Source of the DNA: Thermohalobaculum sp039816045
Lineage (GTDB): Bacteria > Pseudomonadota > Alphaproteobacteria > Rhodobacterales > Rhodobacteraceae
Assembly: GCA_039816045.1 (NCBI GenBank)
Contig: JBCBYB010000019.1
Span: forward strand, 1 to 64,000
Direction: 5' to 3'
DNA length: 64,000 nucleotides
Position numbers and translations under genes: made by a program. Numbering within the stretch: position 1 is the stretch's first letter; the number at the start of each line of letters is the position of its first letter. The notes under the pieces were generated by a model, which worked only from the letters and a program-made list of their open reading frames with translations, was not told the DNA's origin and searched no databases. Shown piece by piece: positions 53,641-62,375 of the stretch.

Positions 53641-54669
53641 ATGGAATCAGACTTTTGGGTGCGAGGGACAGTGACGAGGGTGATGCAGGCGATCGAGCGT
53701 ATGGCGACCCCTTGGATGGTGCGGCCGGCCTCTCCGACGGCCGATCTCTACCTGCTCAATGCCTGTGGTGACTGGGTGGGTGAGGGGCGGCCAATCACGC
53801 AACTCGCCCCCGGAGTCTTCGTCTCCGAGACGACGCTCTTGGTAATGCGCCATGCGGGTGGAGCTGCGACGCTGCCGGAACGGGCACGTCAATTCTATCT
53901 GATCGACGACGACGTGAACGCTTTGGTGGCCGATGTCCGAACGCCAATGGGTCAGCGACTGAAACTCGCCCTCTTTGAGCGCCGGTACGCGGCTGCGCTG
54001 AGGCATGCTGGTGCTCAGATGGTCGTGAGTTCGGATGCGCTCTTGCGGCTCCATCCATCCGCCACTCTGTTGCGACCGGTCTGGTCTGCAGCCCTCGCCG
54101 ATCTCGATCACCACGGTAAAGCAGGGCCATGCCGAATCGCCTATCTCGGATCGGCAGTGCATCGAGGGGATCTGGCGCTCATCGGAAAGGTCTTGTGGAG
54201 CATCCTCGAGACCAGTGACGTCGAACTCTACATCGCTGCCAACCATAGACTTAGCAAGCTTTCCGGGCATCCGAAGGTGAAGCTGATCGCTGCGACTTCC
54301 TGGCCGGCCTGGCGCGCGTGGATTGAACAGCAGCGCTTCCATATCGCCCTCTATCCGTTGGCGGATTCCGCGGCGAACCGTGCCCGCTCTTGCAACAAGA
54401 TCATCGAACATGCGGTGGTTGGGGCCGCAGGTATCTATTCGGACACCTGGCCAGAGGCCGCGCGCGTGTCGCGACGCTCTGCTGGGCTTGTCCTGCCTGC
54501 GGATCCTCGGCAATGGGAACTGGCAATCCGGTCTCTGATTGACGACCGGCAGGCCTGTCTGCGGCTTGCAAAAGCGGGCCGCGCCCTTGCACAGGATCTC
54601 AACGGTCCGGGGGTGCAACGCGCTTTCTGGTCTCATGCGTTCTCGCTTTTCCCCTTTAGGACAACTTGA
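53641..54669 (+). CDS. Probable glycosyltransferase (GT-B-like), family unassigned
   Basis: The 342-aa product (329 aa if from ATG 53683, which has GAGGG nearby) has GT-B-like segments: RIAYLGSAVHRGDLALIGKV, then LYIAANHRLSKLSGHPKVKL and FHIALYPLADSAANRARSCN, followed by KIIEHAVVGAAGIYSD, like the donor-binding half of capsule glycosyltransferases. No classic EX7E is obvious. It is divergent from the methyltransferase, and their outermost possible start codons overlap within CCATGG. Confidence 0.6.
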   Translation: MESDFWVRGTVTRVMQAIERMATPWMVRPASPTADLYLLNACGDWVGEGRPITQLAPGVFVSETTLLVMRHAGGAATLPERARQFYLIDDDVNALVADVRTPMGQRLKLALFERRYAAALRHAGAQMVVSSDALLRLHPSATLLRPVWSAALADLDHHGKAGPCRIAYLGSAVHRGDLALIGKVLWSILETSDVELYIAANHRLSKLSGHPKVKLIAATSWPAWRAWIEQQRFHIALYPLADSAANRARSCNKIIEHAVVGAAGIYSDTWPEAARVSRRSAGLVLPADPRQWELAIRSLIDDRQACLRLAKAGRALAQDLNGPGVQRAFWSHAFSLFPFRTT

Positions 54670-54724
54670 ACGTTATTTCCTCCAGCTTTCGTCAATACTC
54701 GGTTAACGATAGGCGCCTAAGCCA

Positions 54725-54745
54725 GTGCTCGAACAGATCGAGCAC
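54725..54745 (+). promoter_or_regulatory. Perfect hairpin in the wecB leader
   Basis: GTGCTCGA and TCGAGCAC form an 8-bp perfect stem with a 5-nt ACAGA loop, 150 bp before wecB in the 225-bp gap. No U-run follows. It may end transcription of the upstream gene or act as a leader element. Confidence 0.45.
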
Positions 54746-54894
54746 GAAGGCTGCCCCATGGCTCAGAAGAGCGTCGTCGGATTTGCCCTGATGCCTGCGT
54801 GGCATCTGATCCCTGCAAGGTGGGGGCAGTCGGCAGATGCAGATCATGGAGCTGCTCCGTTTCTTCCACCATCTCAGCGAAGAGGAGAGCGTCC

Positions 54895-56082
54895 ATGAAG
54901 GTGCTCACGGTCTGCGGCACTCGGCCGGAGGCGATCAAACTCGCGCCTGTGATCAAAGCTTTGGAGGCGTGTCCCGAGATCACATCACGCCTGTGTCTGA
55001 CGGGTCAGCATCGCGAGATGCTCGATCAGGTGCTGACTGCTTTCGATCTGACGGCCGATCATGATCTTTCCTTGATGCGTCCCGGGCAAAGCCTGAACGC
55101 GCTCGCAGCCCGTGCGATCGCGGCGCTCGATCCGGTGATCGAGGCCGAAGCGCCCGACCGTGTCCTGGTGCATGGTGACACAACAACGGCCATGGCTGCA
55201 GGAATTGCGGCCTTTCACAGAGGAATTCCCGTCGGTCATGTAGAGGCAGGCCTGCGCACCGGAGATCTCAGTCGCCCCTGGCCAGAGGAGATGAACCGAC
55301 GCTGTATCGATGCCTTTGCCGATCAGCTCTATGCACCCACCCCCGCTGCGCGCGACAAACTTATCGCGGAGACCTTGGGGCCGAGGGACATCCAAGTGAC
55401 CGGCAACACCGTGATCGATGCTTTGGCCCTTGCCCGAAAGCGCATTGAGAGCATGCCGCCGCCCGCCGCATTTGAGGCTGTGGCTGCGACCCTTCGGCCT
55501 GGCCGCCACCTTATCCTGGTGACGGGGCATCGTCGTGAGAGCTTTGGCTCGGGTTTTGAGCAGATCTGCACCGCGCTCAAGCGACTGAGTGCGCGCGGGG
55601 ATGTAGAGATCGTTTACCCGGTTCATCTCAACCCAAAGGTCCAGGGACCTGTGCGAGAGCGGCTGGGGGCGTTGCCTGGTGTGCATCTCATTGCGCCGCT
55701 CGATTATCTGCCATTTGTCTGGCTGATGAACCGTGCCCATGTCGTGCTCACCGATTCCGGAGGCGTTCAAGAAGAAGCGCCATCGCTTGGCAAGCCGGTC
55801 TTTGTCATGCGCGACGTGACAGAGCGTCCGGAGGCCGTTGAGGCGGGCACGGCGCAGCTCGTAGGAACGGATCCCGATCGCATCGTACCGGCTGTGACAC
55901 GGGTGCTCGATAACCCTGCGGAGCATGCTCGGATCGCCCGGATTGCGAACCCCTACGGAGACGGATGCGCGTCGGATCGGATTGTCGCGGCGATACTAGG
56001 CCGACCCATCGCCCCTTTTCAGCCGGACAGTGTGCCCGCGCCAGCGTGCGACCATCGCGAGCCCGAAGCCTTGCGCGCCTGA
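54895..56082 (+). CDS. wecB: UDP-N-acetylglucosamine 2-epimerase (non-hydrolysing)
   Basis: The 395-aa enzyme interconverts UDP-GlcNAc and UDP-ManNAc, supplying ManNAc-type sugars to the polysaccharide. ATG 54895 has AGGAG 8 nt upstream. Motifs: VCGTRPEAIKLAPVIKAL, LTGQHREMLDQVL, VLVHGDTTT, VGHVEAGLRTGD, PWPEEMNRR, VTGHRRESFG, LTDSGGVQEEAPSLGKPV and MRDVTERPEAVEAG. It contains all usual active-site residues. No wecC dehydrogenase is in the window. Confidence 0.95.
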   Translation: MKVLTVCGTRPEAIKLAPVIKALEACPEITSRLCLTGQHREMLDQVLTAFDLTADHDLSLMRPGQSLNALAARAIAALDPVIEAEAPDRVLVHGDTTTAMAAGIAAFHRGIPVGHVEAGLRTGDLSRPWPEEMNRRCIDAFADQLYAPTPAARDKLIAETLGPRDIQVTGNTVIDALALARKRIESMPPPAAFEAVAATLRPGRHLILVTGHRRESFGSGFEQICTALKRLSARGDVEIVYPVHLNPKVQGPVRERLGALPGVHLIAPLDYLPFVWLMNRAHVVLTDSGGVQEEAPSLGKPVFVMRDVTERPEAVEAGTAQLVGTDPDRIVPAVTRVLDNPAEHARIARIANPYGDGCASDRIVAAILGRPIAPFQPDSVPAPACDHREPEALRA

Positions 56083-56117
56083 TCAAAACGCCCGCTCCCG
56101 ACGCATCGGAGACCGTC

Positions 56118-58847
56118 ATGTTTCGAAGACACCGTGCTGCTGCCACGCCGTCCATTCAATCTGATGCCCTTGGGTCGGAGCAGGGGGCGCTCGGGGCGAG
56201 TCCTTTCGATCCGATCTGGTATGCCTCCCGAGCCTTAGACTCGGAGGCAGACCCACTCACGGACTACGAGACCCGGGGTTGGCGGGCAGCGCGGTCGCCC
56301 TGTCCGTTGTTCTCGCCTGCATGGTACCTGGCCGCAAATCCGGATGTCGCTGTTGCGGGGGCCGAACCGCTTGCTCACTATGTCAACTATGGGTGGCGCG
56401 AGGGGAGAGACCCTTCGCCGTTGTTCTCGACAGAGCACGCTCTGCTGCAGCATCCGGAATTGAGGGACGGCCTGCAGAACCCGCTCTCGGGGTACTTGAG
56501 GAGCGGGTACACAAGCGGCGAAAGCCCGCACCCGCGGATCCGACCTTTTGATTTCAGCAAACCCGATCTGGCCATGGTGATGGTCTACGCAGGCGACTTC
56601 GGCGCCCTCGAACTGGCGCTCTGGGCGCTGCGTGACGGTCGCGGCAGCCTTCCACTTACCGTCTATCTTGTCGATGGCGGCGTCACTGAGACGCGTGATG
56701 CGCTCGACCGGCTGGCTCGTGATCGCACGGAAGCCGGGCTCACAATCCGCAGACAGCACGAGCCCGGCACAAAGCATTTCGGGCAACTTGCAAACGCCGG
56801 GATCTGGCAGGCAATTCACGCAGACAAGCACAGTCATGTCGGGCTGATGGAACAGACTGTGCTCACTCCGCCGCGTTTGCTGGAAGATCTTGTGGAGCTC
56901 TGGGCTCCGTTGGCGGTTCCGGTGCTCAATCTTGCGGCGACCGAGCAGTCGGTTCCAGTCAGCTTTGACATTTATGGAACCGAGACGCCGCTCGATCTCC
57001 TTGCAACCTATGCGGGGCGCCGACGCGCGATGATCCCTGGCGCTGTTGGCCTCACTGGCAAGGTAGACACCGCGCTCGCTGTTCTTCAGACCAGCGCCCT
57101 GCAAACAGTCGGGTTGTTCGAGGAAGACGCCAAACCTGGCAATGGGCCTCTGACGACCGGCGTGGTGGCGCTCGAGAGCGCCGGCTTGGGCCAAGCGCTG
57201 GTGGCCCGCCATCTATACGCGCACAGGCTTGAGCGTTCGGTGGCCGTTCCAGAGGGGATGCGCCATGGGGGGCGCGATGGCGACTTGCCGAAGGACATCC
57301 CAGGCGGCCCAGCGGGTGTTCTGGCGGTTACCCGCTCGGAAGCGGCCGACCGCGCTGGTCTCATCGGATGGTCCGATGACGCGGCCAAGCTTCTGGAAGC
57401 ACACCGCATGCGAATAGATGCGCTTTCAAATGCAAGCATTCGGCACGCCTCAGGGTTGGAAGAGCGGCTGGCCCGACTTGAGGACTTGGGCAATGGCGTG
57501 CGCCGGTCATCGGACGGCCATCTTGCCTGGGACGAGGTGGTCTATGGCGATACCCCCATGCCGCCCAGTCTCTCCGACAGTGTGCATTGGCGCCGCCAGT
57601 ACCGGGAGATCCAGCACCACGTTCTTAGGGGACTGGTCGCCCGGGAGCGGGCCGGCTTCGCAGCGGCTCTGGGTCTTCAGCCTTTGACCGGCGTCCTTGC
57701 CGGATTGTTTGAGCACGATCTTCCGGTTCTCGTTCTCACAATGGATACGGATCCGATCACGGGGGACGAGAAAGACGGCTACGTTCAGCGCGTTATCGCA
57801 ATCGATCGAGCGCTCTCGGACCGCAATCGCATCTACCTCAAGATGGTGGCGGCGCGGTCTGCCAAGCCTGCATTGGTTTGCTTGGCGGAGGGTCTCTGGC
57901 GACTTGAGATTGCCCATGGCTGTTTGCTCGGTGAGGTGTTGCTTGAGGCGCTCTTGGCGCTTGGCGCTCCGGTCTACAGCCAAAGCCTCGTTGGCATTGA
58001 TCCGCCGGTGCTGCGCCGTTTGCTACCCGCGCGCACGGGGCCGCTCATCATGGACATGCATGGCGCTGTGCCCGAGGAGTTTGTGCTCTATGGCGACCAC
58101 TATATGGCGCAGAAATACCTCCGGTATGAGAGTTGGGCGGCTGAGCACTCCGACATCGTTGTCTGCGTAACCGACGCGATGGCTGAGCACTTCGCGGACA
58201 AACTGGCCGTTTCACGGGAACGGATGATCACTTGTCCGATCTTTACCCGCACGCAGGAGGAGAGGCTTTCGCCGAGATCTTACTCCGACCGCCCACGCGT
58301 CGTTTATGCCGGGGGGACGCAGCGCTGGCAGATGATCCCTCAAATGGCCGAGCTCGTTGCTGACACGGCCGAGGACCTCGACTGGGTGCTGCTGACGCCG
58401 GATACCGAGGGCATGCACCGCGCGCTCGCCCGAGCGGGGCTCTCTAACCGATCCGGCATTTCGCTCCGCTCGGCCAGCCAAATGGAAGTGTTTGCAACCT
58501 ATCCACGGTGCGATTTCGGCGTGTTGTTGCGGGAAGAGGACGTGGTCAACCGCGTTGCATGTCCAACGAAGCTCATTGAGTATCTCCGATTTGGCGTAAT
58601 ACCTGTGCTGCGCACGCCAGATGTGGGGGATTTTGCACGTTTTGGCATGCAATGGGTCAGTGATGAGCAGGTCCGCACCGGAGAGCTTCCAGGCCCTGAC
58701 GAGCGCGCGGTTATGGCGGAGAACAACTTTGAGGTCTTCAAGCGTTTGACCACTGCGTCCCGCGCAGGACTGTCCCGTATTGCGGGAGCGGTGGGCGGCG
58801 GACAGCCCTCCGCCACGGTTTCGCCCAAACTCAGGAGTTCTGCATGA
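56118..58847 (+). CDS. Large glycosyltransferase-like protein with FDxxWY-type N-terminal repeats
   Basis: The 909-aa protein starts at ATG 56118 (GGAG upstream). Residues about 30-150 hold three units of the pattern seen as FDPIWYASRALD, FSPAWYLAANPDVA and FSTEHALLQHPELR, each followed by a PL..Y..xGW/Y xxGR/ES stretch (e.g. PLAHYVNYGWREGRDPSP). Such repeats occur in rhizobial and roseobacter glycosyltransferases. A GT2-like middle (LAMVMVYAGDFGALELALWA) and a GT-B-like C-terminal part (PRVVYAGGTQRWQMIPQM, CPTKLIEYLRFGVIPVLRT) follow. It appears to be a multidomain chain-building enzyme. Its stop overlaps the next start (ATGA). Confidence 0.7.
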   Translation: MFRRHRAAATPSIQSDALGSEQGALGASPFDPIWYASRALDSEADPLTDYETRGWRAARSPCPLFSPAWYLAANPDVAVAGAEPLAHYVNYGWREGRDPSPLFSTEHALLQHPELRDGLQNPLSGYLRSGYTSGESPHPRIRPFDFSKPDLAMVMVYAGDFGALELALWALRDGRGSLPLTVYLVDGGVTETRDALDRLARDRTEAGLTIRRQHEPGTKHFGQLANAGIWQAIHADKHSHVGLMEQTVLTPPRLLEDLVELWAPLAVPVLNLAATEQSVPVSFDIYGTETPLDLLATYAGRRRAMIPGAVGLTGKVDTALAVLQTSALQTVGLFEEDAKPGNGPLTTGVVALESAGLGQALVARHLYAHRLERSVAVPEGMRHGGRDGDLPKDIPGGPAGVLAVTRSEAADRAGLIGWSDDAAKLLEAHRMRIDALSNASIRHASGLEERLARLEDLGNGVRRSSDGHLAWDEVVYGDTPMPPSLSDSVHWRRQYREIQHHVLRGLVARERAGFAAALGLQPLTGVLAGLFEHDLPVLVLTMDTDPITGDEKDGYVQRVIAIDRALSDRNRIYLKMVAARSAKPALVCLAEGLWRLEIAHGCLLGEVLLEALLALGAPVYSQSLVGIDPPVLRRLLPARTGPLIMDMHGAVPEEFVLYGDHYMAQKYLRYESWAAEHSDIVVCVTDAMAEHFADKLAVSRERMITCPIFTRTQEERLSPRSYSDRPRVVYAGGTQRWQMIPQMAELVADTAEDLDWVLLTPDTEGMHRALARAGLSNRSGISLRSASQMEVFATYPRCDFGVLLREEDVVNRVACPTKLIEYLRFGVIPVLRTPDVGDFARFGMQWVSDEQVRTGELPGPDERAVMAENNFEVFKRLTTASRAGLSRIAGAVGGGQPSATVSPKLRSSA

Positions 58848-60067
58848 CGCCCTCGCAAAAACCCTCCGTTGCCATTGTCGTTCCATCGTTTGACCGTGGC
58901 GGGCTCGAACAGGTCGCACTCAACCTCTACAGGGGGTACCGGGCAAGAGGATGCGAATGCATTGTCCTTGTCGAGCGCAATGTTGCTGGCTACATGCTGG
59001 GTCGGTTGGACGCGCCAGAGCATGGGATCGTCCTAAACGGTGAGGAGGGTCTCTTCCTGGAAGTCCTTGCCCAGCACAAAGTTGACGTTTTGCACTATCA
59101 TTACTCGACCTTCGGGCTCAGTGAGGCCAAGAAGCTCGGGATCTACACGCTGTATACACTGCACAATGTCTATACTTGGCTGGATGATGCAGGGTTTTCT
59201 CACCATGCCGGTCAGTTGTCCGAGGCAGACCGTATTGTTGCAGTCTCCGGGTTTGTTCGCGACTACTTTTGCGAGCGCTCCAAGACGCCCCTGGACCGAG
59301 TGGACGTAATCCCCAACGGGATCGACCTGGCATGGGCATCGTCGCAGCAGGATCTCCCCGCGCTTGATTGCCCGGATGGGCGTTTCGTGTTTGCGCTGCC
59401 AGCCAGCTATTTCCCAGTGAAGCATCATCCACTCGCGATCCGGGCGGCCGAGATTTTGCTGAACAAGCGCAAGGACTTCCAATTGGTTTTCCTCGGCAAC
59501 ATCGGTGACGAGGACTATTCATCCCATGTGGACGCTCTTGTTGCTGCGTCATCTGCGAGATCACACATCACGCAGATCGACTGCCTCGCGCACGATCAGA
59601 TGTCTGCCTTCTATCGCGAGCTGGTAGACTGCGTTCTGCTGCCGACGATTCAGGAAGGGTGCTCGAACGTCGTCCTCGAGGCGTTGTCGTTCGATAAGCA
59701 GATGATCCTTACGGATGTCGGGAACGCGAGGGAAGCGCGTCGCATGTCGGCGCGTGTTCAGGTGATCGACCGGGCAGAAGATCTCGACGCGTTGACGCCT
59801 GAGCGTATCGAGGAGTTGAGCCGCAACGGTGACTGCCGCAATCTCCGCGCGCTTGTTGATGCGATGATCGCTGCCCAGAGCATGCGCGGCGGAACAGCGG
59901 ATGCGGCAACCCTTGCCGCTAGACGAGACGACATCGGGTTGGATCGCATGGCCGACGGTTACTTCCGGCTGTTCGAGGCATCAGCTCCATTGGCTGCTGC
60001 CGACGCAGGTCATGCCTGGGCCATTCCTGCCGCCAAGCCTTCGAAAACGCTGGAGACGCTTGCATAG
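58844..60067 (+). CDS. Family 4 glycosyltransferase (GT-B)
   Basis: The 407-aa protein has a GT4 fold: SVAIVVPSFDRGGLEQVALN at the N-terminus, DVLHYHYSTFGLSEAKKL, ADRIVAVSGFVRDYF, VDVIPNGID, and the donor-site motif PTIQEGCSNVVLEALSFDKQ with the E..C SNVVLE pattern of EX7E enzymes. It is coupled to the preceding glycosyltransferase by ATGA. Its last 58 bp overlap the converging unknown gene. Sugar specificity cannot be read. Confidence 0.88.
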   Translation: MTPSQKPSVAIVVPSFDRGGLEQVALNLYRGYRARGCECIVLVERNVAGYMLGRLDAPEHGIVLNGEEGLFLEVLAQHKVDVLHYHYSTFGLSEAKKLGIYTLYTLHNVYTWLDDAGFSHHAGQLSEADRIVAVSGFVRDYFCERSKTPLDRVDVIPNGIDLAWASSQQDLPALDCPDGRFVFALPASYFPVKHHPLAIRAAEILLNKRKDFQLVFLGNIGDEDYSSHVDALVAASSARSHITQIDCLAHDQMSAFYRELVDCVLLPTIQEGCSNVVLEALSFDKQMILTDVGNAREARRMSARVQVIDRAEDLDALTPERIEELSRNGDCRNLRALVDAMIAAQSMRGGTADAATLAARRDDIGLDRMADGYFRLFEASAPLAAADAGHAWAIPAAKPSKTLETLA

Positions 60068-61053
60068 ACCGTAAGATCACACTCGAGGATGGCATCGACG
60101 GTGTCGATGTCCGCCAGCGTATCAGCGATCCACATGACGTCGTCAGACGGTTTGGAAAGACCGGGCACCGGGGTGTTCAGCAGTGTCCCCACTGCTGTCT
60201 CAAAGTAGGCGGGAATGCGCGCGGGCGCCACGACTTCGAAGCCTGCCAGGGCTTTCAGTGCCGAAGAGATCGCGTTGGGGGCACACAGTTCGCTCGGGCG
60301 CGCGCTGGTCAGTTGACGTGTTAGCGGGTTTGAAAGTGTGGCCGCGGCGTCGGGGTCTAGGCCGCGGATTGCCCGGCGTAGAGCCCGCATGTTTGTCACG
60401 TTGACGCCATCAAGGGATGCGATCACGGAACGCCACGCCATCTGCTCTCGCGCGCCGATGAAACGATCGACGGGTCCGAAAGTACCGCTCAGCACAGCAA
60501 TCCGTTCCGCGAGCTCTTCATGCGGGTCCCGCAGTTCCATCACCACGGTTGTGCTGCCGTCTTGCAACCCGGGATGTGCAGGCAAATGCACGCGTCCGCT
60601 TGCGTACACCGAAGATGTGCCATTCAGCACCAAAACTTGGTCCACGGTTTCCGCACCGTATCGTTCGACACGCGGATACCAAGCTTGGAACAGCCGCTCC
60701 ATCGCATGATCGAATGTCCGACTGGGGCGCAAACGCGTTTCGATCCGGAACAATTTGTGCGCAAGGCAAGCCGAGCGACGACGGTAGATCGTCAACCCGG
60801 AGCCAATGTCTCTCACCTCCAGGTCCGAGAGCGCCGAAAGGCATTCGACCTCATTGGTCCCGATGCGAAATCCACACTGTCCTGTTCGGTGGCGCCCTGC
60901 CTGAACCAGCGCATCGCGCGTTTCGTTTGCTTCCCCGCTCCAGAGAAGCGCGCCGCCGCCGAATAGGCAGAGCCTCGGTGTCTCCTCGACGCTGTCGGGA
61001 ACCAGGTATCCGATGAGCTCGTTGCCCGTGTCCGCCTCAATATTGAAGAGCAT
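60010..61053 (-). CDS. Unrecognised 347-aa protein of the polysaccharide locus
   Basis: I do not recognise a family. ATG 61053 is chosen (GTG 61062 also in frame); neither has a good ribosome site. The protein is soluble, without signal or membrane helix. The N-terminal half is beta-rich (LCLFGGGALLWSGEANETRD, HRTGQCGFRIGTNEVECL), with RVHLPAHPGLQDGSTTVVME in the middle, and the C-terminal half is helical (LRRAIRGLDPDAAATLSNPL). Third-position GC supports coding. It is divergent from the KpsD-like gene and converges on the GT4 gene with a 58-bp overlap. A polysaccharide-related job is only inferred from place. Confidence 0.65.
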   Translation of the reverse strand: MLFNIEADTGNELIGYLVPDSVEETPRLCLFGGGALLWSGEANETRDALVQAGRHRTGQCGFRIGTNEVECLSALSDLEVRDIGSGLTIYRRRSACLAHKLFRIETRLRPSRTFDHAMERLFQAWYPRVERYGAETVDQVLVLNGTSSVYASGRVHLPAHPGLQDGSTTVVMELRDPHEELAERIAVLSGTFGPVDRFIGAREQMAWRSVIASLDGVNVTNMRALRRAIRGLDPDAAATLSNPLTRQLTSARPSELCAPNAISSALKALAGFEVVAPARIPAYFETAVGTLLNTPVPGLSKPSDDVMWIADTLADIDTVDAILECDLTVYASVSSVFEGLAAGMAQA

Positions 61054-61065
61054 TATAAGCACCCA

Positions 61066-61084
61066 TTAACCATACTCCGGTTAG
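61066..61084. promoter_or_regulatory. TTAACC-N7-GGTTAG inverted motif between unknown gene and kpsD
   Basis: TTAACC (61066-61071) and GGTTAG (61079-61084) form an inverted pair with a 7-bp spacer, in the divergent gap. TTAACCAT also occurs at 63712-63719, before the divergent KpsS-like pair. The half-site resembles those of the CtrA regulator. Regulation is inferred. Confidence 0.4.
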
Positions 61085-61168
61085 GACTTGTTCATCACCT
61101 GTTGCGGTTTGGTACAGAATTCGTTCCAGGCCCATGCTGACTCTAAACGGTTAATGAATGGGGAACCT

Positions 61169-62332
61169 ATGCCGACAAGAATTGCGATACTGGCAGCGGC
61201 AGCGCTGCTTTCGGCCTGTTCCAGTGTGCCTAGATCGGGTCCTCTGACTGCAGATGTGCTTGATGAGGCGGCGGAGGTCCAAGGAGGGGCACTCGGCTTC
61301 GCGTTGGTCCCCGCGAATGCGGCCGTCGTTGCCCGGCTTCGGGCTGCCGAGGGGGGCGAGGGCCTTGCGGCTCTGGCAGAGGGTCCGGCTGTCTACGGCC
61401 GGCGATTGCGCACCGGAGATCAGGTTCGAGTGATGCTGTTCGAGGCCACAGGCGGTGGTCTGTTCGGTGGAGGGCCAGACACGGGCGCCGGGTCGCGGGA
61501 ACTGCCGCTTCAGATGGTGTCTTCCGCTGGTACCGTTCGCATCCCCTATGGCGGCGATGTGCGTGTGCGAGGGTTGTCGCCCGAGGCCGCGGCGCGCCGG
61601 ATTGAGACATCTCTGAGGGGGCAGGCGATCGAACCGCAGGCCGTCCTGAGCTTGGTCGACCAACCCTCCTTGTCGGTAACAGTGCTGGGCGATGCGGTTG
61701 CTTCGGGCGGGCGTATACCGCTCGCTGGTACAGGCGAGCGTGTCCTGGACATGGTCGCTGCTGCTGGTGGTCTGACGAAGCCAATCCATGAGAGCGCGCT
61801 GCGCCTCACCCGCAAAGAGCAGAGCTCGGTGGTCAGGGTCGGTCATATCCTTCAGAACCCGACCCAGAATGTGCCGGTCCATCCACGCGATGTAATCTCT
61901 GTTGAGCACAAGCCACGTCATTTCTCTGTGCTCGGTGCGGTGACAAACAACGCGAAGATCACGTTTGACCAGACCGCACTCACGCTCGACGAAGCGCTTG
62001 GTTCCGCGCGTGGCATAATCGACTCTCGGGCCGATCCGACCGGGGTCTTCGTCGTGCGTTATGAGGCTGCTGGCCTCGCATCGGAGATGCCCAACGTCTC
62101 GCGAGACTTGATCGCGGCGTCGGCAGGCCAACCGATCCCGGTCGTCTATCAGGTGGATTTCTCACGGCCATCGGGGTTGTTGTTGGCCAAACGTTTCCCC
62201 ATCCGTCATCGTGATACGATCTTTGTGGCAAATGCCGAGTACAACTCGTTGGAGAAGGTCCTGCGCCTGATTGCTGTTGCGCTGCAACCGGTTGCGACCG
62301 GTGCGGTTGTCGGAAATCTCGCCGTAAACTGA
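61169..62332 (+). CDS. KpsD/Wza-type outer-membrane polysaccharide export lipoprotein
   Basis: The 387-aa lipoprotein starts at ATG 61169; upstream in-frame codons are not signal-like. The signal MPTRIAILAAAALLSAC ends at lipidated C17. A polysaccharide export (Poly_export) domain follows: LRTGDQVRVMLFEA, GTVRIPYGGDVRVRGLSPEA, then SLBB-type segments (SVTVLGDAVASGGRIPLAGT, FSVLGAVTNNAKITFDQTAL). It would form the outer-membrane channel working with the KpsE proteins and KpsMT. A strong hairpin terminator lies 12 bp after its stop. Confidence 0.88.
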   Translation: MPTRIAILAAAALLSACSSVPRSGPLTADVLDEAAEVQGGALGFALVPANAAVVARLRAAEGGEGLAALAEGPAVYGRRLRTGDQVRVMLFEATGGGLFGGGPDTGAGSRELPLQMVSSAGTVRIPYGGDVRVRGLSPEAAARRIETSLRGQAIEPQAVLSLVDQPSLSVTVLGDAVASGGRIPLAGTGERVLDMVAAAGGLTKPIHESALRLTRKEQSSVVRVGHILQNPTQNVPVHPRDVISVEHKPRHFSVLGAVTNNAKITFDQTALTLDEALGSARGIIDSRADPTGVFVVRYEAAGLASEMPNVSRDLIAASAGQPIPVVYQVDFSRPSGLLLAKRFPIRHRDTIFVANAEYNSLEKVLRLIAVALQPVATGAVVGNLAVN

Positions 62333-62343
62333 CCACAAACATC

Positions 62344-62373
62344 GAGGCGCCTTGCACAAAACGCAGGCGCCTC
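62344..62373. terminator. Bidirectional terminator between kpsD-like and kpsS-like genes
   Basis: GAGGCGCC (62344-62351) pairs with GGCGCCTC (62366-62373), extended by TGC/GCA after a one-base bulge, with loop ACAAAAC. The two flanking genes converge on it and stop 12 bp and 3 bp away, so it can serve both strands. Confidence 0.75.
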
Positions 62374-62375
62374 TA

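Noticed and set aside
54670..54894. JUMPstart/ops element before polysaccharide genes
   Set aside because: No GGCGGTAG core was found here or before kpsT, so RfaH-type control is not supported.
54758..54898. 46-codon frame between the hairpin and wecB, ending in an ATGA overlap with the wecB start
   Set aside because: Its third codon positions are rich in A/T, unlike coding DNA here, and the peptide has no leader or family features. The overlap is probably chance.
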